64,000 nucleotides of DNA from Sphingobacterium paucimobilis HER1398 (GTDB taxonomy: Bacteria > Bacteroidota > Bacteroidia > Sphingobacteriales > Sphingobacteriaceae), in assembly GCF_000416985.1 (NCBI RefSeq), contig NZ_ATDL01000004.1, positions 310,001-374,000 of the forward strand. The letters run 5' to 3'. Position 1 is the stretch's first letter. The number at the start of each line of letters is the position of its first letter. The translations under genes and the position numbers were made by a program. The notes under the pieces were generated by a model. That model searched no databases, was not told where the DNA came from, and worked only from the letters and a program-made list of their open reading frames with translations. Of this stretch, positions 38,966 through 47,881 are shown one piece after another.

Positions 38966-40483
38966 ATGAATACTAAATTTTTATTGGTTATCTATATCGC
39001 TTTGCTGGGGGCGTTTTCGTCCTGCAAAAAAGACGACGTTATGGAGCAATTGGCGGCCGATTTTACATTTGAATCTGAAGCTATTCAAGTGGGAAATCCT
39101 GTCGTTTTTTCAGATGCTTCTACTGGAAAAGTTTCTAGATGGAATTGGAAGTTCGAAGGAGGAGATATTGAAGAATCCGTGCTTTCCAATCCTATTGTTA
39201 TTTTTGAACAACCTGGAAAATATAATGTAACATTGGAAGTCTCGAATTCTCATGGCGGCTCCGTGATTACAAAGGAAGTGACCGTTGGTTATGACGTGAT
39301 AGAAGCTGCTTTTGAAGCAGATAAAACGATAGTCACACAGGGAGATGAGGTTAGTTTTATAGACGCTTCAACGGGGCTGGTTGAAAGTTGGACGTGGGAG
39401 TTTACTTCAGCGGAAGGTATTGTCCTGACCTCTAATGAGCAGAGTCCAAAACTCAAGTTTAATGAAGTAGGGATTTATCGTGCTAAGCTGACCGTCAGTA
39501 ACCCTGACTTTTCTGATGTCGAAATCAAAGAAGCTTTTATTGAGGTTTTAGACGCGAGTAACGTTAGTATCGACTTTTCTGCTAGTTCTACAGGTACCTA
39601 TGAAGGCGGCACCATAGATTTTACGTCATCGTCCGTAGGTACTGTAAATAGTTGGCAATGGGAGTTTGAGGGCGGCACGCCGTCAACAAGCACCGCAGAA
39701 AACCCATCTGTTCAATATGCCAAACCTGGAAGGTATAAAGTAAAATTGAGAGGGACAAATATTGCAGTAACCAAAGAAAAGGTTAGAGAAGGGTATATCG
39801 TAGTTATGCCTGGTGATAGGTTGGCCGCTTATTTCCCATTTAGTGGTAATCTGAACGATGTGGGGCCTCACAAGTTTGCGCCGACAATGCGGGGTGCAGT
39901 GACGAGTCTCGGGGTAGATAGAAAAGCGTATGACAGTAATGCTGCAGTGTTCAACGGATCGAGTGGATTGGTCGTGACTGATCATCCTGCGTTGAACTTT
40001 GGTGACAAGGACTATACGGTTGCTGTATGGGTCAAAGCAAGCAAATTGGCTAAGATGATGGTTTGGCAGGAAAGTGGTGATAAAGGTTCCAAAGATAATC
40101 AGACTTGGTTGCGCTTATTGTCAAATACTACAGATCAGCTTGTGACCTTTGCTACAGAAGATTCCAATGGTGGATCCTTCGTAAACTTGAATGAATCTCA
40201 GAAAGGTAAATGGGAGGCCAACCAATGGTTTCACGTTGTGACTACCCGTAGTGGTTTAAAAACATCTATATATGTCAATGGTGTATTTGCTAAAGAAGGC
40301 ACTTCGGCTAGCGGCGTCAAAGTCGTGTCTAATGCGGGCGACTTCAAGATAGGTATGCAGCGCGGAACCAATGCGTCTGGTGATTTTACATATGGCAGTT
40401 ACTACAGTGGTTTGTTGGATGATTTAGTTATTTATAATAAAGCATTAAGTGCGGCGGAAATACTAGCGCTATACAATCTTTAG
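38966..40483 (+). CDS. PKD-repeat and LamG-domain lipoprotein
   Basis: This 505-residue surface lipoprotein (lipobox FSSCKK) has three PKD-like beta-sandwich repeats. Each shows a D/S-A/S-S-T/V-G-x-V-x-x-W-x-W-x-F pattern: STGKVSRWNWKFEGGD, STGLVESWTWEFTS and SVGTVNSWQWEFEGGTP. At the C-terminus is a LamG/concanavalin-like domain (AAYFPFSGNLNDVGPHKF, FNGSSGLVVTDHPALNFGD, TVAVWVKASKL, ending DDLVIYNKALSAAEILALY). In this place it resembles the surface glycan-binding proteins of PULs that hold substrate near the SusCD complex. No catalytic residues are recognised. Location between two sialidases suggests a sialoglycan ligand. Confidence 0.82.
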   Translation: MNTKFLLVIYIALLGAFSSCKKDDVMEQLAADFTFESEAIQVGNPVVFSDASTGKVSRWNWKFEGGDIEESVLSNPIVIFEQPGKYNVTLEVSNSHGGSVITKEVTVGYDVIEAAFEADKTIVTQGDEVSFIDASTGLVESWTWEFTSAEGIVLTSNEQSPKLKFNEVGIYRAKLTVSNPDFSDVEIKEAFIEVLDASNVSIDFSASSTGTYEGGTIDFTSSSVGTVNSWQWEFEGGTPSTSTAENPSVQYAKPGRYKVKLRGTNIAVTKEKVREGYIVVMPGDRLAAYFPFSGNLNDVGPHKFAPTMRGAVTSLGVDRKAYDSNAAVFNGSSGLVVTDHPALNFGDKDYTVAVWVKASKLAKMMVWQESGDKGSKDNQTWLRLLSNTTDQLVTFATEDSNGGSFVNLNESQKGKWEANQWFHVVTTRSGLKTSIYVNGVFAKEGTSASGVKVVSNAGDFKIGMQRGTNASGDFTYGSYYSGLLDDLVIYNKALSAAEILALYNL

Positions 40484-40549
40484 TCGATATAAAAGTTGTC
40501 CAGAAGTAAGATTTTTCTGGACAACATTATAAACAAGAATTTTGCTATA

Positions 40550-41788
40550 ATGAAGGATATATGTATGAAGTTTCTTGCGATGGTGACAAGTGTGATGTTT
40601 TGTTTTGCATCCTGTACGAAAGACAGTGTGACAAAGGAAAAGCCACAACCACCTGAGTCCGAAAATACGCAGGATGAAGAATTATTGAAGGCTCCTCCAA
40701 TTCATACCCAATTGAAAATTTTTGATGGAGGAAATGAAGGTTATCATTCTTATCGGATCCCATCCTTGGTTCGGACAGTATCAGGAACCTTGATCGCTCT
40801 TGCGGAAGGAAGGAAGAATGACAACCGCGATTATGGGGATATTGATCTGGTATATAAAACTTCACAGGATAATGGAGCAAGCTGGTCTTCTTTAAAGACG
40901 GTGGTTAGTGAAGGTAATGGTACCTGGGGTAACCCAACTGCCGTGGTGGATGAATCAAATGGGCGTATCTGGTTGTTTATGTCTTGGAACAGCGACAGAC
41001 ATAACCAATCCGGTACTGACGGATTTGAGAAAATCGACCATTGGGGGCAGCGAAAGGTATATTCTTCCTATAGTGACGATGAAGGGGAAAGTTGGTCCAC
41101 ACCACAGGATTTAACCGCTATTCTTTTGCCTTCCAATTATACTTGGGATGCTATGGGACCAGGAATAGGTATACAGAAGAAGCAAGTAGAGGGCGTAGGA
41201 CGACTAATTATTCCAGCTATTGGACGAAATATTTACAGCGATGATCATGGGCAGACTTGGAAATATCAATTACTGGCATCTGGTACGAGTGAAGGAACGA
41301 TTGTTGAAAAATCCAATGGAGCAATGATTCGAAATGATCGAGCAGTAAGAAGCGCATGGGAGCTCTCGAAAACGAGAAGAATCTCTACTGGAACAATTGG
41401 CAGCTTTTCAAATTGGGTCTCAGATCAAGCCCTTCTTGATCCTGCAAATCAGGCCTCTATATTGCGGTTTACGTGGAATCGCAATCGTATACTTTTTTTA
41501 AATTCTGCAAGTACGACGACTAGAGGCCGGATGCTAGTCAGGCTAAGTTATGATGAAGGCAAAACCTGGCCCTTGGATAGGCGAATTTACGACACACTGT
41601 CTGAAGAAGAGGCCCAGCGCCAAGGAAAAGGCGGGTATTCCAGTATGATAAAGACGAAGGATAATATGGTCGCTGCTTTGATCGAGATCAATGAAAATAC
41701 AAGGAGTTCTGAGACTAGTAACCGTTCGATCGACTTTCATCGATTCAATTTAACATGGATATTAAATGGTTCTGCCGAACCAAAATAA
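40550..41788 (+). CDS. Sialidase (GH33), lipoprotein form 2
   Basis: From ATG 40550 the protein is 412 residues with lipobox CFASC (ATG 40565 would also serve). YRIP holds Arg69. Asp boxes are SQDNGASW (105-112), SDDEGESW (175-182), SDDHGQTW (230-237) and SYDEGKTW (333-340). The acidic residue lies in SEGTIVE (Glu249) and the tyrosine in GGYSSM (Tyr363). It is clearly diverged from the neighbouring sialidase, so the two are unlikely to be a recent duplication. Different linkage or substrate preference is a reasonable guess. An earlier open start (TTG 40496) has no signal sequence. Confidence 0.88.
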   Translation: MKDICMKFLAMVTSVMFCFASCTKDSVTKEKPQPPESENTQDEELLKAPPIHTQLKIFDGGNEGYHSYRIPSLVRTVSGTLIALAEGRKNDNRDYGDIDLVYKTSQDNGASWSSLKTVVSEGNGTWGNPTAVVDESNGRIWLFMSWNSDRHNQSGTDGFEKIDHWGQRKVYSSYSDDEGESWSTPQDLTAILLPSNYTWDAMGPGIGIQKKQVEGVGRLIIPAIGRNIYSDDHGQTWKYQLLASGTSEGTIVEKSNGAMIRNDRAVRSAWELSKTRRISTGTIGSFSNWVSDQALLDPANQASILRFTWNRNRILFLNSASTTTRGRMLVRLSYDEGKTWPLDRRIYDTLSEEEAQRQGKGGYSSMIKTKDNMVAALIEINENTRSSETSNRSIDFHRFNLTWILNGSAEPK

Positions 41789-41820
41789 TCAAAATAGTAA
41801 TAAATAAGTTAAGTCATAAT

Positions 41821-43476
41821 ATGAAGTTTAGCGTTTTAGTAAGTGCCGTTTTATCGTTTATTATCGTATCGTTTCTAGCTTTTGCTCCTGTTGATTTTAA
41901 GATATCGAGTGATCAGTATCAATTGCCTGTATTAAAAAGGAAAGCCGATAATCCCATCATCCGAATTCACATATTTTCACCCGTCGAAGGAAGCGTCCTG
42001 ACCGGGATACGTGCGAGTACTAAGGGAACAACTGATCTGAAAGATATCAAAGCGGCTCGATTATATTACTATGGGCAGGATACGCTTCCTGGGAACATGG
42101 AGACCACAAAAGCTAAGCTGATGTCTACGGTAAATCATGTAGATCAGGAATTGCGTTTTGAGAGTAGTCAGGTTTTACAGAAAGGGGATAATTACTTCTG
42201 GCTTTCTTACGAACTCGCTGACAATGCGAATATATTAAACTTTGTAGATGCAAGTCTATTGTCTGCTGAAATTGACGGAGAGAATATTAATATAACTCAG
42301 AAAGATAATCAAGTAAAGCAACGTATAGGTGTAGCAGTAAGAAAACACAAGCAAGACGCTGTTCATACCTCCCGGATTCCAGGTTTGGCAACAACGAATA
42401 AAGGGACGTTAATTGCTGTTTTTGATGCACGCTATGAAAGTGGAAGGGATTTACAGGGCCATATGGATATAGGGGTCCATCGTAGCGAAGATAGGGGCAA
42501 CACCTGGCAACCGATACAGATAGCGATGGATATGGGAGAATGGGGTGGACTGCCTCAAAAATTCAATGGCGTATCGGACGCTTGTATCCTAGTGGACAAA
42601 AATTCAAATACGATTTATATTGCAGGTCTGTGGATGTATGGTGTTATTAATGACGATGGTCAATGGCAGGAAAATCTTACTCAGGCTAGCAAAGATTGGA
42701 ATCATCAGTGGCTAACGAAGGGTTCACAGCCTGGTTTTGATGTGAAACAGACTGCCCAGTTTTTGATTGTTAAAAGCACAGATGATGGGAAGACTTGGTC
42801 AGAGCCAGTAAATATAACACAGATGGGAAAAAAGAAGGATTGGTGGCTATGGGCACCAGCACCTGGCCAGGGTATTACTTTACGTGATGGCACATTAGTT
42901 TTTCCGACACAGGGTCGGGACAGTACTGGAGAAGCATTTTCAAATATTACCTATAGTAAAGACGGAGGCAAGACCTGGGTATCCAGTGAGCCAGCCATAG
43001 GTGAATCGACCACAGAATGTATGGCTGTTGAATTATCCGATGGATCTATTATGTTGAATATGAGAGCGAATTCTAATAAAGGACGGATAGATGACACAAA
43101 TGGGCGGGCTATTGCCACAACCAAAGATTTAGGAAAGAGTTGGACAGTACACCCTACTTCTCATCATGCTTTGATTGAACCCGTTTGCATGGCGAGCATC
43201 ATTCGCCATGATTATGGCAAGGGAAAGAAGGACAAGTCTGTTTTGCTGTTTTCAAATCCTAATTCTAAAACAACACGGCATAAATTGACCATCAAACATA
43301 GCTATGATGACGGCATGACCTGGTCGTCCGACTCGTCGCTACTTTTGGATGCTTTAAAAAGCAGAGGATATTCTTGCCTTACGAGCATAGATAGACATAC
43401 CGTCGGAATTCTTTATGAAAGCAGCCAGGCTGACATGGTTTTTCAGGCGATAGAACTAAAAGACCTTTTAAAATAA
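41821..43476 (+). CDS. Sialidase (GH33) with N-terminal BNR-associated domain
   Basis: This is a 551-residue periplasmic or secreted sialidase (signal MKFSVLVSAVLSFIIVSFLA, no lipobox). Residues about 45-160 form the BNR-repeat neuraminidase N-terminal beta-sandwich, seen as VEGSVLTGIRASTKGTTDLK and ELRFESSQVLQKGDNYFWLS. The propeller follows: SRIP (Arg185), SEDRGNTW (222-229), further Asp boxes STDDGKTW and SKDGGKTW, Glu in STTECMAVELSDG, SYDDGMTW, and the tyrosine in SRGYSCLT. This is the same architecture as NanH-type enzymes of Bacteroides. With the two lipoprotein sialidases it gives the locus surface and periplasmic cleavage. Confidence 0.9.
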   Translation: MKFSVLVSAVLSFIIVSFLAFAPVDFKISSDQYQLPVLKRKADNPIIRIHIFSPVEGSVLTGIRASTKGTTDLKDIKAARLYYYGQDTLPGNMETTKAKLMSTVNHVDQELRFESSQVLQKGDNYFWLSYELADNANILNFVDASLLSAEIDGENINITQKDNQVKQRIGVAVRKHKQDAVHTSRIPGLATTNKGTLIAVFDARYESGRDLQGHMDIGVHRSEDRGNTWQPIQIAMDMGEWGGLPQKFNGVSDACILVDKNSNTIYIAGLWMYGVINDDGQWQENLTQASKDWNHQWLTKGSQPGFDVKQTAQFLIVKSTDDGKTWSEPVNITQMGKKKDWWLWAPAPGQGITLRDGTLVFPTQGRDSTGEAFSNITYSKDGGKTWVSSEPAIGESTTECMAVELSDGSIMLNMRANSNKGRIDDTNGRAIATTKDLGKSWTVHPTSHHALIEPVCMASIIRHDYGKGKKDKSVLLFSNPNSKTTRHKLTIKHSYDDGMTWSSDSSLLLDALKSRGYSCLTSIDRHTVGILYESSQADMVFQAIELKDLLK

Positions 43477-43579
43477 ATCAAGGAATAAGAACGCTCCCTG
43501 AAAAGTGAAAATATGAAGAGGTTGAGATGGAGCAATAGATAGATGCACAGAGATAATTACATAAAAAGAGAGATATACG

Positions 43580-44515
43580 ATGAAAAAAATTACAGGATTG
43601 GTAGCTGCGACTTTTGCTGCATATAATGAGGACGGTGAAATTAATTTAGAGGCTATTCCTCAGATTGTCGAAAAACTGGTCAGAGATGGAGCTTCTGGAG
43701 TGTTCGTGTGTGGTACAAATGGAGAGGGACCAAACCTAACGATAGATGAAAGAATGGCTATCGTAGAAGCTTACGTCAAGGCGGTAAACAAGCGCATGAC
43801 AGTTATGGTGCATGTAGGACACAGTTCCGTAAAAGAAGCTCGTAAGCTGGCAGCACATGCGGAGCAGGCCGGTGCCGACGCACTTTCATCCGTTTCAGCC
43901 TTTTACTTTAAACCAGCTTCTGTCAAAGCTTTGGTGACGAGTTTAGCAGAAATAGCTTCCGCAGCTCCCAGCACGCCTTTTTATTATTATAATATTCCCC
44001 ATTTGACAGGTGTATCTATGGATATGCTCGAGTTAATAAAGTTGGCCGAGGAGATGATTCCTAGCTTTGCTGGCTTAAAGTATACGGCGACTACCCTACA
44101 TGAATATGAAGCTTGCTTGAACTATAAAGGCGGTAAGTACGATATCTTATATGGGCTAGACGAGATGCTGCTGGGAGCCATTGCGGTAGGCGCCAAAGGA
44201 GCAGTCGGAAGTACATATACCTATGCTACTCCGCTATATAAAAAAATAATTGAGAATTTTGAAAGCAACAATATCGATGAAGCTCGTCGACTACAGATGG
44301 TTTCGATCAAGATGGTCCAATCCCTGGTCAAGTTTTCTCCTATTCCTGCACAGCGTGCTATTGTCGATATGAGCGGTTTTGAGTTAGGTCCATGTCGTCT
44401 GCCATTGGTCAGCTTAAATTCAGAAGAAAGAAAGAGACTAAAGGATGATTTGGAGTCTGATAATTTCTTTAATTTGGTAGATCAGTGCAGAGATGCGTCT
44501 ATGGTAAATTTTTAG
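43580..44515 (+). CDS. nanA: N-acetylneuraminate lyase
   Basis: This cytosolic class I aldolase splits N-acetylneuraminate into N-acetylmannosamine and pyruvate. It is 311 residues and has the DHDPS/NAL fold: GTNGEGPNLTIDER near residue 45 (family G-x-x-GE with the carboxylate-binding T-N/S), the Tyr137 region YYYNIP, and the Schiff-base Lys167 in FAGLKYT. The GTNGEG and YYYNIPHLTG patterns are those of NAL rather than dihydrodipicolinate synthase. It is in the sialidase operon, followed two bases later by the mutarotase gene. The next enzymes (ManNAc epimerase or kinase) are not in the window. Confidence 0.92.
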   Translation: MKKITGLVAATFAAYNEDGEINLEAIPQIVEKLVRDGASGVFVCGTNGEGPNLTIDERMAIVEAYVKAVNKRMTVMVHVGHSSVKEARKLAAHAEQAGADALSSVSAFYFKPASVKALVTSLAEIASAAPSTPFYYYNIPHLTGVSMDMLELIKLAEEMIPSFAGLKYTATTLHEYEACLNYKGGKYDILYGLDEMLLGAIAVGAKGAVGSTYTYATPLYKKIIENFESNNIDEARRLQMVSIKMVQSLVKFSPIPAQRAIVDMSGFELGPCRLPLVSLNSEERKRLKDDLESDNFFNLVDQCRDASMVNF

Positions 44516-44517
44516 GA

Positions 44518-45570
44518 ATGAGGTTTTTATTCAATACTGTAAAATTAATTTTTCTAATGATAGGTATTAGTAGCTGTTCATCTAAAAACATCTCCATTGA
44601 TTGGAGTTCTCTGATGGATATTCCTGATCAAGTTGGCTTTGCCGGTTCCTTTGTCGGTATTGCCAATGATGCTTTGATTGTCGCAGGAGGAGCTAATTTC
44701 CCAGATGGTGGGGCTCCTTGGACTGGATCTAAGAAAGTATGGCATGATGATATTTTTGTGCTTGATCATCCTAAGAGCAAGTGGAAAAAAGTAGGTAAAC
44801 TCCCGAGACCTTTAGGCTATGGTGTATCTATTACTTGCAGAGAAGGAATGATCTTAATTGGAGGGAGCACCCAAGATAAACATAGTTCTGAAGTATTATT
44901 GCTCCAATACGAAGGTGATTCAGTTCGATTTGAGCGATTTCCAGATTTGCCCCAACCTCTTGCCAATTCTACCGGCGTTATTCTGAACAATATTGTTTAT
45001 ATATTAGGAGGTACTCTAGATCACAGCTCCACAAAAAGCGAGTCTAACTTTTGGGCTCTAGATCTCGACAGCGTCGACGCGGGTTGGAAAATATTAGATT
45101 CCTGGCCCGGTCCCTCACGTATGCTTGCCGTAGCTGGTGCTCAAGACGAGGCCATTTATCTATTTAGTGGTGCCCGGCTGGAGGATGGTACTCGTGAATA
45201 TTTGAAAGATGCATATCGATATGATGTGGGTAAGGGATGGAAAGAAATTGCAAGCTTGCCAAGTCCCGTGGTAGCAGCTCCTAGTCCTGCATTCGCGGAG
45301 TCTTCAGGTCATCTCCTGATTTTCGGAGGGGATGATGGTTCGTCTGTAGGCATAGATCCGAAGCAGGATAAACACCCAGGGTTTTCCAGAAGTATATTAT
45401 CATATGATGCATACGCTGATCGTTGGTCTGATATTGGGAGCCAGCCAGAGACCGCAGCAGTCACTACCTCGCTAGTGGTTTGGGACGGGCGGATCATAAT
45501 CCCAGGCGGAGAAGTACGTCCAGCTGTGAGGACACGGCAGGTCGTTGTAGTCGACGTGCGAGACTTATAG
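44518..45570 (+). CDS. nanM: NanM-like N-acetylneuraminate mutarotase (Kelch propeller)
   Basis: From ATG 44518 it is a 350-residue lipoprotein (lipobox ISSCSS). The pattern matches cyclically permuted mutarotases: DQVGFAGSFVGIANDALIVA, GGANFPDGGAPW, KVWHDDIFVLD, then Kelch blades (LGYGVSITCREGMILIGGST, LANSTGVILNNIVYILGG, LLIFGGDDGS) and a final GRIIIPGGEVRPAVRTRQV. NanM speeds alpha to beta conversion of sialic acid released by sialidases, which helps uptake in competition. A periplasmic or surface position fits. Its start is two bases after the nanA stop. Confidence 0.88.
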   Translation: MRFLFNTVKLIFLMIGISSCSSKNISIDWSSLMDIPDQVGFAGSFVGIANDALIVAGGANFPDGGAPWTGSKKVWHDDIFVLDHPKSKWKKVGKLPRPLGYGVSITCREGMILIGGSTQDKHSSEVLLLQYEGDSVRFERFPDLPQPLANSTGVILNNIVYILGGTLDHSSTKSESNFWALDLDSVDAGWKILDSWPGPSRMLAVAGAQDEAIYLFSGARLEDGTREYLKDAYRYDVGKGWKEIASLPSPVVAAPSPAFAESSGHLLIFGGDDGSSVGIDPKQDKHPGFSRSILSYDAYADRWSDIGSQPETAAVTTSLVVWDGRIIIPGGEVRPAVRTRQVVVVDVRDL

Positions 45571-45710
45571 TGTTTTGAAATGTTATAGTAGTATATTGTT
45601 AAGTTTAAGTTATCTAATGTGGTAATTAACATATTATTTACAGTGAGAATGTGTTTGTAAAATGTTTTATGTTAATTTGTGAAGTGGCTCTAATAGTTAA
45701 AGTATAAATA

Positions 45711-46403
45711 ATGGAAATAAGTGAGTTAAGTAAAGATTTGAAACCCATATCTGCTGATACTAGAGCAGATCTTGTGGAATTACGCCTTCGCGAGTATTTA
45801 GCCAATAAAGAGCTACGGACAGGTGATGTGTTGCCTACAGAGCTTGAGCTGTCTGCCGCTTTGGGGGTCAGCAGAAATGTGCTCAGAGAAGCTTTGAGCC
45901 GACTCCGTATGTTGGGGTTGATCGAATCAAGAAAGAAACGGGGGATGGTATTGACTAGTCCGGATATACTGGGATCTTTCGAACGGGTATTAAATCCCCA
46001 GTTGATCGATACCACTACATTGCAAAATCTTTTCGAACTAAGACTAGTCCTAGAGTCCGGGTTAGCTGATTTACTTTTTCTCCGAAAGACAGAAAAAAAT
46101 ATTGAGGAATTGGAGGCGATCGTGGATAATGAAAAGTTTATAGATGACGATGTGTTTCGAGTCAATAGTGAAATAGCATTTCACAGTAAACTGTATGAAA
46201 TTACAGGAAATGATACGTTAAAGAGGTTTCAGGTGATGTTACTTCCCTTATTTGACTTCGTATTGAAAAATGAAAACCGTAGCGTAAAGTCAAAAGTTTC
46301 GCACGCTGATTTGGTTCAGATTTTAAAAGAGGGGACAAAGGAAGAATTTGTAATAGGGATGAGAGAGCATCTCCGTCCACACTTTGAATTACTTCAGAAA
46401 TAA
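45711..46403 (+). CDS. GntR/FadR-family regulator with FCD domain
   Basis: It has an N-terminal winged HTH (LRTGDVLPTELELSAALGVS, then RNVLREALSRLRMLGLIESR) and an FCD effector domain (LQNLFELRLVLESGLADLLF, HSKLYEITGN, LVQILKEGTKEEFVIGMREH). The 230-residue length is usual. FCD domains bind organic acids or sugar acids, often with a metal held by Asp/His residues. Among sialic acid loci, NanR of E. coli is such a GntR/FCD protein, so this gene is the likely sensor of sialic acid or ManNAc for the PUL. The A/T-rich 140-bp gap before it contains two copies of ATGTTAATT in opposite directions, a possible autoregulatory site. Confidence 0.87.
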   Translation: MEISELSKDLKPISADTRADLVELRLREYLANKELRTGDVLPTELELSAALGVSRNVLREALSRLRMLGLIESRKKRGMVLTSPDILGSFERVLNPQLIDTTTLQNLFELRLVLESGLADLLFLRKTEKNIEELEAIVDNEKFIDDDVFRVNSEIAFHSKLYEITGNDTLKRFQVMLLPLFDFVLKNENRSVKSKVSHADLVQILKEGTKEEFVIGMREHLRPHFELLQK

Positions 46404-46504
46404 TCATAGTGCGATAAAGAAGGTTCCTAGACAAGATAAACCTTTTTGTCGGAATTTATTTGTACTACATAAAGACTAAATATCTCAAAGATAAAACTAA
46501 GCCA

Positions 46505-47728
46505 ATGAAAACAAATACAAAAGGATATGCCTGGTTATTGGTCGCTCTGCTGTGGGTGGTAGCCTTTCTTAATTACTTTGATCGGATATTGATTACTTCG
46601 ATGCGAGATCCGATCGTAGCTGATTTCAATCTGACTGATGCACAGTTTGGGTTGCTGACTTCTGTTTTTCTTTGGTCGTATGGTTTTGTTAGTCCATTTG
46701 GCGGATTTCTTGCAGATAAGTATTCGCGGAAGAAAGTCATTGTATTATCTGTTGCCATCTGGTCACTTGTCACCTTATGGACTGGCTACGCTACTTCTTT
46801 TCCAGAGATGCTGGCTACACGCCTTTTCATGGGGATCAGCGAAGCCTGTTATATTCCTGCGGCGTTGGCATTGATTACGGATTATCATTCCGGCAAAACT
46901 AGGTCATTGGCTACGGGGCTGCACATGTGCGGTCTGTACACAGGCCTAGCCTTGGGCGGATTGGGCGGCTTTATTGCAGAGTACTGGGGCTGGCGGTATG
47001 GTTTTCATGTATTCGGTATTTTTGGAATAGTGTACGCTATAGTGCTCCTATACCTTGTTCGCGATAAATCAAAGGAAGATAATGTGGAAGAGGACGCAGT
47101 CACTAATACGAAGAAATACTCCATAAAGGAGGTGCTAGCATCCCTGTTCAGGTTACCGTCTTTCTATATTATTTTAATGTTTTTTGCCGTGTTAGGAATG
47201 GCAAATTGGCTCGTGAATGGATGGTTGCCAACTTTTCTCAAGGATCAATTTCATCTAGATCTCGGCACTGCAGGTATTTCGGCTACTGGTTATATCCAGA
47301 TAGGATCGTTTGTAGGCGTAATCCTAGGAGGCATTATTGCTGATAAATGGGTTCAGAAAAATCCGAAAGGCCGCCTCAATGTTATGATTATTGGATTTTG
47401 CATAGGCACACCTTTCTTATTTCTCATGGCTTCTACCTCTGTATTTGTCCTGGCCATAATTGCTATGGTGGTATTTGGATTGGCCAGAGGATTTAATGAT
47501 GCTAATCTGATGCCGATGTTGAGGCAGGTTGTTGATCAGCGATATATTGCTACGGCCTATGGCTTTTTGAATTTTCTCAGTACGATTGTGGGTGGGCTTA
47601 TGGTATATGTCGGAGGAGCATTAAAAGATGCAAATATCAGTCTTTCTATTACCTATCAAATTATTGCTATCGCACTACTATTAGCATCTTTGAGCTTGTT
47701 TTTCGTAAAGATCAAGCAAAAAGATTAA
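46505..47728 (+). CDS. MFS transporter, probable sialic acid permease
   Basis: This 407-residue, 12-helix inner-membrane permease of the anion:cation symporter type starts at ATG 46505 (MKTNTKGYAWLLVALLWVVA). Typical features are FLNYFDRILITSM in helix 1, the motif A region GGFLADKYSRKKVIV, and YIPAALALITDYHSGKTRSL. Its place at the end of the sialic acid PUL, behind the GntR regulator, makes N-acetylneuraminate the likely cargo (NanT-like function). It resembles the MFS sialate transporters of Bacteroidota rather than TRAP or SSS types; which one it truly matches needs an alignment. Confidence 0.85.
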   Translation: MKTNTKGYAWLLVALLWVVAFLNYFDRILITSMRDPIVADFNLTDAQFGLLTSVFLWSYGFVSPFGGFLADKYSRKKVIVLSVAIWSLVTLWTGYATSFPEMLATRLFMGISEACYIPAALALITDYHSGKTRSLATGLHMCGLYTGLALGGLGGFIAEYWGWRYGFHVFGIFGIVYAIVLLYLVRDKSKEDNVEEDAVTNTKKYSIKEVLASLFRLPSFYIILMFFAVLGMANWLVNGWLPTFLKDQFHLDLGTAGISATGYIQIGSFVGVILGGIIADKWVQKNPKGRLNVMIIGFCIGTPFLFLMASTSVFVLAIIAMVVFGLARGFNDANLMPMLRQVVDQRYIATAYGFLNFLSTIVGGLMVYVGGALKDANISLSITYQIIAIALLLASLSLFFVKIKQKD

Positions 47729-47747
47729 GCATAACGAAGTAGGGTTT

Positions 47748-47778
47748 AAAGGGATGCCATAGGTATCCCTTTGCTTTT
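47748..47778 (+). terminator. Terminator of the sialic acid PUL
   Basis: AAAGGGATGCC (47748-47758) pairs with GGTATCCCTTT (47762-47772) with one G-U pair and a 3-nt loop, followed by GCTTTT. It is 19 nt after the permease stop. Confidence 0.75.
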
Positions 47779-47881
47779 GCATCTTTTCTCGAGCGATGTT
47801 GAGTAGCTCAGAAATTCTTTCTTAAAACACCCATTATTCTTTTTTAATTGTATCTTACCATTACTAGTCAATGCTCTCTAC

